This document shows positions 43,526 through 55,112 of a stretch of DNA of 64,000 bases, piece by piece. Below the pieces are notes generated by a model. It saw nothing but the letters and a program-made list of their open reading frames with translations. It was not told where the DNA came from and ran no database searches. How positions within the stretch are numbered: the stretch's first letter is position 1; each line of letters begins with the position of its first letter. A program made the translations under genes and the position numbers. This DNA is from Dryocosmus kuriphilus (taxonomy: Eukaryota > Arthropoda > Insecta > Hymenoptera > Cynipidae): NCBI GenBank assembly GCA_038277395.1, contig CM076189.1:112699267-112763266 (forward strand), written 5' to 3'.

Positions 43526-46034
43526 CAGGCCTCGGATATTTGAAAAAGAGGCTGGGGCAACTTGGTGGGGATAGCCCCACCACCGCGACGAAGTAATGTG
43601 TGAGACAAGGAACTAGGTTTCTTCGTCTCTCGCAAGCTGCCGCTTCGTGTAAAGTCGAAAATACACGAACGAAGACGAACGGTGAGTCGATGAGTTGTCC
43701 TGGTTACAAGCTGCTCGGTTAAGCCGAAAATGCACGAATACGAACGATCGGAGCACTCACCGACGATAGCCGACTTCGCGTTCGCGACTACTCGGTTTCG
43801 ACCTTGAAGCCTTTGAAGGCCTTTGGAGGATAGAGTTGATTTTTTATTTTTAATAAAATCAACGTTAATGCGAGAAGTTAGCTGACGGTACATTTTTGCC
43901 TCTGTTCTCATTGGTCTAATACTTGATAATGAAGATAGCATTGAACAGAAAGGCGTGAAATATGAATATTTCAAATGTAGCAGAAAGACTTCAAATATAC
44001 ATGTAATGAATAAGTTTTGAAATATTTGATCAGGAATTCTTATGAAATGTTCAGACGATCTGATTCTACAGCGAGTAAATTATAAGACACTGGAGGTTTG
44101 TAAAGTTGAAATATATTGGATATATATATATGGGATTTTGAGGTTAGATTAACATCTATTTCCTTCAAGTCAGTTTTTATTATATCTATGTTTTTTTTCA
44201 ATTGAATTTAAATATTCTAAAGTTAAAATGATAATCAATAAAAAAAATCAATAATCAATTTCATTTTCGAATAACATTGGAAAAATGTTGAAATATATAT
44301 TTATTTATATTTTAATAATTTATTTAAACGTGCTAAAAATGCATTAATCTCTGCTAACATTGAGGAGAATACATTACAGATGAAATCTTTCCAAGTGCGT
44401 AAATTAAAATAATTTTAATTCGAGGGAGGCTGACTTGAATTGATTAGAATTAAAATTTCAAAACTTACATTCCACATGAAGGAAATAAAACAATTTATTA
44501 TGTCAATTTATTTTGTGAACTAATTAGAAAGAATTAAATAAACGTTTACCCGTTTAACCCGATCATCATTTTTAATGTATTAAATTAATCAACATTTTTA
44601 CTTTATACTTACCCTCTGATGGAAAAAAATTTCTACGAGAAGGTACAGGATTCTTCGAAAACGTCATTTTTATAGCTCATTCTGAAAAATTGTGGACTTT
44701 TATTAATTATGCTTAGAAAATTACAAATTCTAATGAAAAATAAAAATTTATAAAGAATAATTATAAAGTTTTATGATTTTATATGGAAGGTAAAGATCTA
44801 CTAGGAAAATTTATGCCAAATCTACAACAAAATACAATCCCAATTTTTCATAGTCTGCCTCCCTCGAATTAAAATTATTTTAATTGACACATTTGAATAG
44901 ATTTCCTCCGTAATGTATTCTCCTCAATGTTAGAAGAAATGAATGCATTTTTAACACGTTTAAAAAAATTTTTAAAATATAAATAAATATAAATTTTAAC
45001 ATTTTTCCAATGTATATAAGTTATAAAATGATTTAATAATTAAAAAAGTAGGTTGTACATAAATGCATCATAAATATGTAATAGTAATTGGTAATGATAA
45101 TTAATAATAGTAATTGGTAATGATAATTGATAATAACAAGGTATAATTATTTTTAATAATTATAATAATTTTCCTTGCAGTATAGGTAAAGAATTATTAT
45201 TTATAAATGCTATAATATGAAAATATAATACAAAATATTTATTAATGAGAAAACAATCCATAAATTTCAATTCGATATATAGCGTTTTCAAAGTGAAATT
45301 ATTTTCAGCTTTTCTGAAATTGATTCTGAAATTGATTCTGAAATTGATTATTGATTTTTTTTATTGATTATAATTTTAACTTTAGAATATTTAAATTCAA
45401 TTAAAAAAAAACATAGATATAATAAAAACAGACTTGAAAGTAATAGATATTAATCTAACCTCAAAATCCCATACACATATATACAATATATTTCAACTTT
45501 ACAAACCTCCAGTTTCTTATAATTTACTCGCTGTAGAATCACATCGTCTAAAACATTTCATAAGAATTCCTGAAAAAACATAATGATTAAATATTTCAAA
45601 ACTTCATTACATGTATATTTGAAGTCTTTCTGCTACATTTGAAAAATTCATATTTGACGCCTTTCTGTTCAACGCTATCTTCATAATCAAGTATTAAACC
45701 AATGAGAACAGAGATAAAAGTGTAACGTCAGCTAACTTCTCGCGTTAACGTCGATTTTATTAAAAATGAAAGATCAACTCCATCCTCCAAATGTTTTCAA
45801 ATGCTTCAAGGTCGAAACCGAGTAGTCGCGAACGCGAAGTCGGCTATCGTCGGTGAGTGCTCCAATCGTTCGTATTCGTGCATTTTCGGCTTAACCGAGC
45901 AGCTTGTAACCAGGACAACTCACCGACTCACCGTTCGTTTTCGTTCGTGTATTTTCGACTTTACACGAAGCGGCAGCTTGCGAGAGACGAAGAAACCTAG
46001 TTCCCCGGCCTCTTTTTCAAATATCCGAGGCCTG
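43526..46034. mobile_element. hAT-like foldback element with perfect 8-bp target duplication
   Basis: 2,509 bp. Both ends read CAGGCCTCGGATATTTGAAA inward (first 26 bp identical in reverse complement), and TAACGCGG is repeated exactly at 43518-43525 and 46035-46042. Arms of about 0.9-1.1 kb pair almost throughout; the loop is about 44450-44870. The left arm has about 55 extra bp near 43560-43610; the right arm has about 300 unpaired bp at 45010-45330. CAG/CTG ends with 8-bp duplications fit the hAT superfamily. It has no transposase, so it would be non-autonomous. Confidence 0.9.
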
Positions 46035-46042
46035 TAACGCGG

Positions 46043-47640
46043 ACGTTAGCGGGCGAGTGGCGGGGTCGGTGGCCGAGCCCGGTCAGAGATCTGCGAAGGG
46101 ACGTGACCGGAGGTCTTGTCACTCGCCTGGGGCTATCAGTCTCTCTTGTTCATTCTGAGTCTCACCCGGTCTCTCTGCGGCTCTCCAGCCAATTGTCGGG
46201 TTTCGAGATCTCAGAGTCCTCCCGTTTCTCACGCTGATCTCTTAATCTCGACGCCATATGTGGAAGCACGCTGTGCTTGTTACATTATATTTCTGGAAGG
46301 ACGCTTTGTGCTTTGCATTATCTCTCAGAGAGGCCCTTATTCGCTGCTCATTACTTTGAAAGGACGCCTCAACATTACCTCGTTATACTTAAGTCAGTAA
46401 ATAACCTTTCATTTAGATGGTATCGCTACTATGTTTGGTCTAACTCTCTGCGTCCATATGGGTAATAACCCATCCTCGGTAGTGTTCTCCCGCTCAGCCT
46501 CCCTCTATTTTCAATCAAAATTCCTTATTCTGCAAAATTTCCCACCACTATCAGTCTGGCTATGTGCCCTCGATCCATGTAGACCGAAAACCAGCTTTGC
46601 ATTAACCTGAGCAATATGTTACAAGCCAGTTGATTGTCATTTATTTTCTGTGTGCGATAGAATGTCGTGCGACGTGGTGCTGCACAGGAATACATAAACC
46701 GAGCAACCTGCTTTCCGGCCCGTTGACTCTCTTTTATTTTCGGTGTGCGATAGAATGTTGAGAAACTCGTTGATTCATAAAGCTATTCAAACTGGGCAAC
46801 CTGCTTTCCGGCTAGACAGAATACTTTCGATTCAACCATCGATAGGAGTTCGAGCAACTTGGTGCTTCCCGAAATTCCTGTCCGTGTCCGGACCTTAAAG
46901 GTAAATGTGCTCAAAAGACGATACAAAAAGTGTCACATTCTGAAACTAAAAACGGAAAGGAACAAGATTATCTACAAGGCTTCAATTCATTTCCGCGAAG
47001 AGAAGAAGGATTTTCCACGTTTCGTTGAGGCGAATTCACGGAGGAACATCCGCGAATTTTGAGTGCACGTCGCAGAACAAAAGACTCGAGTAGTTTGTTC
47101 TTTAAATAGACACCAAAAAATAAATTTGACCTGTATTGTTCATCCCTACTGAGTCCAAAACGGCAGGGGAAGAATAATCCAGCCTCAAAGCAATCAAACC
47201 TAGATCACGCCCAGTCGGCAGAGCAATTGCGCAAGGAGAAATTCCCTCTTCCTCAGGACCCTCATCCGCCGGCTAGTAGAATAAGAATCTACAACAAGGT
47301 AAGCGAGAAGGTGTATCGTTTCGAATTTGGTATTTATTCACTTTCATCCTTTCTTCTTCCGACCAATTTATTCTACACTCCTTACATTGTTTTGCAAATA
47401 AATTCAGATATGAGGAAAATATCAGTGAGACATAAAAATAATATTACCCTACCTTCTTTAGTGTTCTACTGGGACAATACAATTTCAAGTGACTGGTTGT
47501 GAACAATACCTCTCAGGATGAGATGAAAATGTAACGAACCCATAATTGAAAAGGAGACAGCTGGTCTGTCTCTGCTATTTGTGACGGCCTCCGCTGTTGG
47601 TGAATAAATTCATCAGTTCTATAAGGATCTTATTTTATTA
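46043..47640 (+). other. possible LTR and downstream sequence interrupted by the foldback
   Basis: The foldback target reads TGTAACGCGG (43516) continuing ACGTTAGCGGGCG (46043), preceded by a G-rich tract. This is typical of a polypurine tract followed by a TG-starting LTR. The sequence to about 46500 is CT-rich like an R/U5 region. 46605-46815 holds three starts of a 92-bp tandem unit. AATAAA occurs at 47118 and 47603. No pol gene is linked, so the call is tentative. Confidence 0.3.
46605..46815. repeat. ~92-bp tandem repeat
   Basis: GAGCAATATG, GAGCAACCTG and GGGCAACCTG begin units at about 46609, 46701 and 46794. Each of the first two contains GTGTGCGATAGAATGT. Confidence 0.7.
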
Positions 47641-47809
47641 ACACACCTTTATGAGATTTTTATTTCATTTGATTCAATTGTTATCCAAACGTAACATAAT
47701 ATTTCTTGAAACCAGTTGACATCTTTAAAAATATTTTAGGATATATTAATGTAATTTTAGTCTTTTCAAAATCTCCCTAAATTCTTTAAAATTCCTTTAA
47801 ATACGGAAT

Positions 47810-48620
47810 TTGAGATTCATCGGCTCGCCAGTTCCGGGATGCCTCGAAGGGTTACATGACTCCGAGACGCCATCGAGGTTCATAGTTGTGCGGGACAATT
47901 TAAGGGGAATCAGAGACGATCATAATTCGGCCTTTTCATTGCACGTAGCATTGCGGTCGAATTTTCCGAACGCTACGTGATCGAGGGCAGCCGACCATCT
48001 TTCGGCGGCCTTTTTCGATCTTTCGTTCGAGGGTCTTAGACCGACGGTCTTTCTGTGTCCCGAAGTTCACAGAGTTTCTCTCCTGGTCGTCCAAGGGCGT
48101 TTTAAATTACGCGCTGCCTGTGGGTGCAATTAAGGGTGGACGTAAGCTTCGGCGAAACCCCAGAAGCGCCTCAGTAAGAGAAGCCGCGAGTACAAGAAAC
48201 GACATTTAGAGGTTTGGCAAAGTGATCTGGATTCCCAACCACAGATCTCGCGAGCCACTCCACCCACACTTTCAGATAGAGCCGGGTACGACCTGGACCG
48301 TTCGAAGCTATCCTTCGATTCGCTCGGCGAGGAAAAGGACACCGAGAGTCCACTATTTTACTCTCGAAATGTCCCGCGGGAACGTATCCCGGCATTTCCA
48401 AATTGTTTCCCTCCTCTTATTCCATCACTGAACCGCGTTGTTTCTTTCTCGTTTCCAGATCTGAATCCAGCTCCAACCGAAGGCTTTCCTTTAGCAGCCG
48501 CATTATTCCGTCAATTTTCAAACCCTATCGACAGCCATACTTTCTTTATCCCAGTAGGCGCTTCGCCCGAGAGTTTCTTCCCCTTACCCCTTCGAACGCT
48601 AATAACTACCCTACACGCAT
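47810..48620. other. GC- and CpG-rich island without a clear gene
   Basis: About 800 bp clearly richer in GC and CpG than its surroundings, with no frame above about 76 codons and no transposon motif. Could be a host 5' exon or promoter island, a non-coding RNA, or a solo LTR. Confidence 0.35.
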
Positions 48621-48649
48621 TATTTGAAACTGAAATTAAGACAAACGCA

Positions 48650-48780
48650 ACAATTTTAACATCATTCAAATCCCTTGAAATTCATTAAGGTCACTTGAAA
48701 TGTCTTAAAGGCCCTTGAAACACTTTGAAGTCTTTTTAAAACCCTTAGAATTCCTTGGAAATGCCTTAGAAATTTTTTTT
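48650..48780. repeat. short piece of the CTTAAAATC-type satellite
   Basis: CCCTTGAAATTCATTAAGG-like words, a diverged version of the 25735 satellite. The stretch to 49071 is AT-rich with nothing recognisable. Confidence 0.55.
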
Positions 48781-49071
48781 TTAATTTACAACTATTTTAT
48801 TGCTAACCTCTTTCGTTGCAAGTTTATTATTTTTTTTCTATTCAAGAGTTGGATATTCAAATAGTCTTTTGAAAATCGAACTATTATATTGTAATTATTA
48901 TCTTGGAAATGATGAGTGATGTAAGACATTCAAGTAGCTTATATACAGAAACAAAAAAAGGCCGACATAATTGTAGGACTTAAAATAACCTAAAAACGCC
49001 AATAGCTTTAGAAAACCATGCAGCTTCCGCATATACAAAAATCAACTTTAAATTCACATTTAATAAGAATA

Positions 49072-50407
49072 CGATGTCTGTCCAAAAAGTATCTGGTATA
49101 CCTTGATACCTCCACGCTGGTGTTATTCTTCGTCATCCGGCGAGTGACATCCTTTAGAGTAGTCTCCATTTGATTAAACGACGCGTTCCCAGCGGTGTTT
49201 CCTCTTTCTGAAGCATTCCTGGATGTCAGTTTTCGAAATAGCCTTTAGTGCACTCGCCGCATTTGCTTGAATCGTCCCTATGTCGCCAAACCGGTGTCCT
49301 TTGAGTGGAGTTTCCAATTTTTGAAAGAGACAAAAGCCACAGGGAGGCTATGTCGGAACTGTACGGATGCTGGCGAAGCTGTACGTCTTTATGTTTTGTT
49401 AAATATTGCTGCACAAGGTTCAACGATTACGCTGGCGCATTATCGTTGTGAAGAATCAAGTCACCGCTTGACCAAAGCTGAGGCCGTTTTCTCCTAATTG
49501 CGTCACGCAATCGTTTTAAAACTTCACTGTAAAATTCTTTTTTTATTGTCTTATATTTAGGAGCGTATTGGTAGAGCACAACACTTTCGTAATCGAAAAA
49601 GCCAATCGACATTTACTGGAAATTGCTCCGACTTTGACGTGCTTTTTTCGGTCGCGGCTCGGATGGAAACTTCCACTGTGAAGACTGTTGTTTTGTTCCG
49701 GGATCATACCCCTAAACCCACGATTCACCACCAGTAAATATCTTTCTAAGTACAATTTCATCATCAGAAACCATTTTCAAGTTGTCCTAAGTGACTTCAA
49801 AGAGAAGTTTTTTCTGCTCTTCTGTGAGCAATTTTGGAACGAATTTTGTACACACACGCGTCATTCCCAGTTTCTCGGTTAAAATTTCACAAAACATAAG
49901 TTTTCGGAATTCTAAGATCATATTTTAGTTCACGCACAGTGAACCGGCGATCTTCTTTAATCGCAAGGTGCACACGCTGGATATCTTCCGGTGTTGTTGT
50001 GGTTGAAGGACGGCCGCGTCGCAAATCGCTGTCAACAGATTGGCGGAAGTTTTTAAGCTGCTTTTACCGCTCACATATGTCGTTTTTACCCATGCATTCA
50101 TCTCCAAAGGCCTTTTGGATCATTTCAACCATTTTCGCGTAAGTCTTTACAAGTTTAAAGCAAAACTTGATGGAAATTCGCTGTTCAACTCTTTCGGTCA
50201 TTTCGAGCCACAAAGAAATCCGCCGAACACAAAAAGTACTCCGTACACTAACGCACGCTTTGTGCGCGTGAAGGTGTCTCAACAAAAACCACGGCATCGA
50301 GGGAGTTCGTGAAGAGTTGCAGTTTACAATAGTATCAGGTGGACGGTGCTCCAACATTCTGGCATGGAGATTCAAAGGTATTCCGGATACTTTTCGGAAA
50401 GCCCTCG
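49072..50407 (-). mobile_element. mariner element M5 (family B)
   Basis: 1,336 bp between TA at 49070-49071 and 50408-50409. Ends CGATGTCTGTCCAAAAAGTA and (right, reverse complement) CGAGGGCTTTCCGAAAAGTA. Full length; the transposase runs on the minus strand and is broken. Confidence 0.92.
49200..50230 (-). pseudogene. mariner transposase (M5), many frameshifts
   Basis: Minus-strand pieces: TERVEQRISIKFCFKLVKTY and AFGDECMG (start, near 50210-50100); VVNRGF where family B has TGDESWV (first catalytic Asp lost, near 49720); SIGFFDYESVVLYQYAP; LILHNDNAPA (second Asp, near 49435). The third motif is degraded (HPYSSDIASLWLLSL). More decayed than M3. Confidence 0.85.
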
Positions 50408-50409
50408 TA

Positions 50410-50969
50410 AAGACTATTAAATCATTGATAATCTAAAATTTTCAGGCAATAAATTTGCAAATTCACCCTTAAAATCCTTTAAAACTTAAAAATGCTGAAA
50501 ATCTTGAAAGTACCAGGAAATTCATGGAAAAAGTTAATATTAAAAAATCTTGAAGAATAAAACCTTTTCCTAGGGTTTCATTCCATAATTGTTAGTAAAT
50601 TTCTTCGAAAAGTCCTTAAAGCTTTTGAAATACTCGAAAGACCTTGAAATATTATAAAATCTTTTCGAACGTTTTTAAATTTTACGAAACTCGTCAAAAT
50701 CCGTGGAAATAAATAATTATTTCTAGAATTACTCTAAAATTTCTTAAAATTAGGAGCAGTGTTTCAAGTTCAGTAGAAAGCACTTATAATGCTATAAGTA
50801 GTATAGCTGGGCGGGTTCGGCCCCACCTTGACGGGTTACCTACTTCCAGGGGCAGGGTTCTATTCCAGGCTACATACCTCGAGAACTGACGTGATTCATG
50901 TCTGTGCTAAGCTTATTCTCAATTATTTTAGTACGCAATAGCTAGAGACACGAAATCCCCCCTTTACAC

Positions 50970-50970
<1 letters not shown>
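50410..50970. repeat. dispersed repeat copy 4 and flanking sequence
   Basis: 50620-50770 shares the TTTTTAAATTTTACGAA, TCCGTGGAAATA and TTTCTAGA blocks of the repeat at 17365 and 21485. The rest (including GC-richer 50800-50900) has no gene. Confidence 0.5.

Positions 50971-51004
<34 letters not shown>
50971..51004. repeat. (TC)n microsatellite
   Basis: 34 bp of pure TC repeat. Confidence 0.95.
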
Positions 51005-51006
<2 letters not shown>

Positions 51007-51174
51007 GCAAATACTGTAGGTGATGTATTACGTGGATTCCCATTTTTTAGGAAAGCATCGGCAGGTTTCAACTAGAAATTTCTCGGCATGAAGTTAAAGA
51101 GTTAATAAAATACTTACCTGTAAAAATTTCTATCTATCGCAGTGTTTCAAAGTAGAGTGTGAAATTCTGCAAAT

Positions 51175-52260
51175 TTTGAGGATATCTCGAAAATGTTAAG
51201 AGCTATTCAAAAACGCATAAAATTTTGGGATTTATCAAAAAGGATACTTCCTCATACTGATCTAAATGATAAAATAAAAAATTTCAAAATTCAAAAATTT
51301 TTAATATTTAGGATTTTCAAAACTTGGAGTTATCTCGAAAATGGCAAGCGCTACGCAAAAACGGTCAAAATTTTCATGCCAAAAGAATGCTTTCTCAAAC
51401 CAATCTATCTGATTTTTGTAATTCCCAAAACTGTTAATATCTCAAAAAACGTAAGAGATATAACAAAAGGGATTAGGACAAGCGGTAAGTTCTTAAGACT
51501 GAAGTAAATGAGGGAATAAAAAAAATTTCAAGATTCTAAGATTTTTTTTTGATTTTTTTTTGCATTCTTCAGTATTGGCAGATATCTCGAAAACGGCAAA
51601 GGATATGGAAAAAGGGATTACGATAAAGGGAAACTTTCTCGGGCTGATCTAAATGGCAGGCTAAAAGAAATTTCAAAATTTCAAAATTTTTGTAATTTCA
51701 GAAATTGTTAATGTCTCGAAAACCGTAAGAGATATGAGAAAAAGGACTAGCACAAGTGGGAAGTTTTTCGGACTGATATAAATGATAGACTAAACAAAAT
51801 TTTAAAATTCTGAGATTAAAAAAATTTTTTATTGCGTTCTTCAAAATTTGCAGATATCTCGATAACGGTAAGCGATATGGAAAAAGGGATTAAGACAAGG
51901 GAAAACTTTCTCGGGCTGATCTAAATGATAGACCAAAAGAAACTTCAAAATTCCAAAATTTCTGTAATTTCCAAAATTGTTAATATCTCGGAAACCGTAA
52001 TAGATATGACGAAAGGGATTAGGACTAGGGGGCAGTTTTTCGGACTGGTATAAATGATAGAATAAAAAAAATTACAAAATTCCAAGATTTTTTCTGATCT
52101 TTTCGCATTATTCAAAATTTGCCGATATCTCGAAAACGGTAAGCGATATGGAAAAAGGGATTAGAACAAGAGGAAACTTTCTCATGCTGATCTAAATGAT
52201 AGACTAAAAAAAATGTCAAAATTCTAAGAATCCTTTTTTGTATTTTTCAGTGAATGCATT
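51175..52260. repeat. ATATCTCGAAAACGGTAAG-type satellite, alternating dimer
   Basis: Eight units marked by ATATCTCGAAAA or variants at about 51184, 51332, 51430, 51572, 51711, 51854, 51983 and 52125. From 51430 onward they alternate between an A type (GATATCTCGAAAACGGTAAG) and a B type (AATATCTCGAAAACCGTAAG), giving a ~275-bp dimer. Each also has GGGATTAGGACAAG and CTGATCTAAATGATAGA words. Confidence 0.85.
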
Positions 52261-52549
52261 CTTCATTATTTAAGGGTTGAATTTAAGTCACAAAAAATGT
52301 GGGAATCTGGTGAAGGTGTAACCCGGCTTTTGCCAATAACTGAATGTCTGTAAAATTAATCAGTGTGATGAGGGCTTGTATCTGCGCTAATACAGTGTTT
52401 TTTTGAGATAAGAATCAAATGATAGTAACACGTCACGAAGTTGTATCAAAGTGGTAAATGTTCTGAGCACTAGGCAGAAGAAAAAAAAAATGAAGATCGA
52501 AATCAAAATAATCACAACAAACGACAATCTTCAGTCAGAAAACAAATGA

Positions 52550-53160
52550 AGTTCGAAAAAAAAAATAATTGCGACTACTAGGGCTATTGAGGAGATATTG
52601 ATGGTCGATTTTGATGGAGAAACGAAACTTATCTGTTGAAAAATTGCGGAAAGATATATCTGTTTATTAATTTTGTTTAAATAATGAATTATCGTTTCTA
52701 AAAGGTACAACATCCTTTCTAAAATGTACAAGGTAATTAGTAAAAGATAATCAGCGAAATATTTGTAGTTGATTCTGATAAAGAAAGGAAACTTATCTAC
52801 TTCAAAATCGATGAGCGATGCATTTGTTTATTAATTTTGTTTAAATAATAAACAATACTGTCTAGTAGCAAATTATTACATTGAAGGACCATTGGCAAGA
52901 TACTATCATTTGATTCTCCTAGAAAAAACGGAATGTTTTTATTGTAAAATGGCATGTTTAGGAATTTGTTCATTAAATTGTTATAAACAATTAATAACTC
53001 ACATCTAAGTTCTTCTACCTTTAATAGAACATCCTTTTCTTCTATTTTCTTCAAAAAATGTCTGTCAAAATTACTTCACTATCGCAAATAGAAAAGATAC
53101 AACTTTTGTCCACTAATTTGTTTACAACAATGTGAAAAAGTTTGTTATGCAGTTAACATT
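52550..53160 (-). repeat. ~155-bp tandem repeat with coding-like minus strand
   Basis: Four units at about 52660, 52820, 52965 and 53120. Read on the minus strand each gives a related stretch: ETIIHYLNKINKQIYLSAIF, DSIVYYLNKINKQMHRSSIL, LLIVYNNLMNKFLNMPFYN, and a shorter FHIVVNKLVDK. Two stops and shifts interrupt it. It may be the repeat region of a dead gene or a plain minisatellite. Confidence 0.5.
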
Positions 53161-54780
53161 ACAGACCACCTCCTTAGTGAGTCTCTACCTGGATTCTGCC
53201 CAACTAAAGGCAGATGAAAAAATTTCGAACAAAATGGCAACCATGAAATGAAAAAATTTATTTTTTATTCATTTCGCTTCTTAAATAAAAACTTTTCCAC
53301 ACAACCTTCATTAATGATCGGACCTCGGAACAATGCACAATTTCATAGGCTTTTATTTAAAAAAAAACATCAGATCGAAAACTGATAACTGATACTAGAA
53401 TTTGACATTTACATTTTATTGTACTGTAAACGCTGTCCAGCCACCGTCTCAAAATTCAGTTAAAATTAATGCTATCAATCCTTTTCGACACTCTATTTTT
53501 AAAAAGCATACATAACATTGTTGCGTAAGTGTTCCTGCTCCTAATTCTAGTATTAAATTAAGACAGGTTTGTAATAGCTTAAGAAACTATACTAGTTCGT
53601 GACACAATCTTAATGCAAGCTGCATAACTTACTTGCTTCTAATGTATTGTTACGTAACACGTAACTTCATGTTCCATGAAATTTTTTTTACAGTTACGTA
53701 AGTACTGTGAGAGAAAATTTTGAACTTTATGTTAAATAGCACATGGTTCTGTTGTAATTACGTAAAACCATTAAAAAATTATTCCTCTTCAGAGTCCTCG
53801 AACTTGTATTCAAATGAATGGAAAACGTGTTCCATTGACCATGACTTTGCCAAAAACTGCTCCTGTACAGTTACAAAACCGGTTGCAATATTTGGTAAGG
53901 AACGAATATTATGAAATATTTGAGACTAGGTTGTTTTAGGGTAGTTAAATGCAAACTGGTACAAGACAAATCATACTTTCAGGGTTTAGAATAATTAGAG
54001 ATCTCATTTTATTGGTATGTATCGTTATCTAACATAGTTTTCTATACGTTACATATTACTTTTGTTACATTTATGTAGCAACTCTAATATAGACCTCTTC
54101 TCTTTATGTTAATCAGCACATTACCAATGTGTTTGCTACAATCTGTAATTAGTGTTGCAAGATATACGCATGTCGCTCGAAAATGTGACGTTTGATGCCT
54201 CGCCGGCAAAAAAAACTATTCATTATTTGAAATTTCCCCAGTAGTGTTATGACCTCAAATTGTTGTTTCAAAAATTTTAATCAATTTCGTCATAACTTTA
54301 GATGATAAGGAATATAAATTGTAGCATTACCATAGCACGTTCTCGAGCGAATGTATAATAACACTGGCTCGAATAGGAGTCGACTCATGATATATGTGCT
54401 GCAGTCGGCCATATAGTTAATACAATCTCTATACCATGGTTAGGATGATTCAATTGCAAGAGTAAGTAAAGTAAAAAGACCGTTACAATTAAAACGCATT
54501 ACCATATGCAGAACCAGAAATCTAAAACATTATAATTCAAAATATCAAGATAAGAGAGATTTCCGGGAATGAGTTCATCGTTAATCAATAAACAATCAAT
54601 CAATAGTTAACCTATAATCGATCAATAAACAATCGGTTATCTATCAATAACTCGCTCATAACCGTTCGACATCATCAAGGGTATACAGCCTAATAAATTT
54701 ATCAACATTTACCAAGAAAATAATGAAGGTAGGTAGAATAGGAGAATTATGCGATATCAACAATTGTAAAAATCTATTTG
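53161..54780. other. mostly unassigned; weak exon and hAT-end-like signals
   Basis: A 101-nt interval near 53794-53895 has a strong acceptor (pyrimidine tract, TTCAG) and donor-like GTAAGG and is open in two frames. GTAACG/TTACGT words cluster at 53645-53700, and TTACATATTAC ... GTTACATTTATGTAGCAACTC at 54045-54085 looks like a hAT-type terminus. 54590-54660 repeats ATCAATAAACAATC. None is firm. Confidence 0.25.
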
Positions 54781-54818
54781 ATTCGTCATTCGAGAATACC
54801 CAAGCGCACGTGTAGAGT

Positions 54819-55056
54819 GACAGAGCTTGATATGGCTTGTACGTACGTGACTTATGATATATGTAAGCTCACGTTCCTATTCTATGTAACAAAGATAATG
54901 TTACCAAAATTAACCATAAAATGTTTTAATGCATGTCTTTGTAAGCACAAACATAGTATGACAAGCCTTGACAAATCTCGACGAGTCTCGAACTTACGTG
55001 ACTTATGGTATAAGCTCACGGTTTTGTTCTTAATAACAAGATAATGTTACCAAGCT
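54819..55056. repeat. imperfect ~95-bp direct repeat
   Basis: ACGTGACTTATGATATATGTAAGCTCACG (split here: ACGTGACTTATGATATATG, TAAGCTCACG) at about 54844 recurs as ACGTGACTTATGG, TATAAGCTCACGG at about 54995, each followed by AACAA(A)GATAATGTTACCAA. Confidence 0.6.
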
Positions 55057-55112
55057 ACCTAGGAACACAAAAGGATGATATTGCACACCATAGACAAAAC
55101 AAACGTGCTAAT

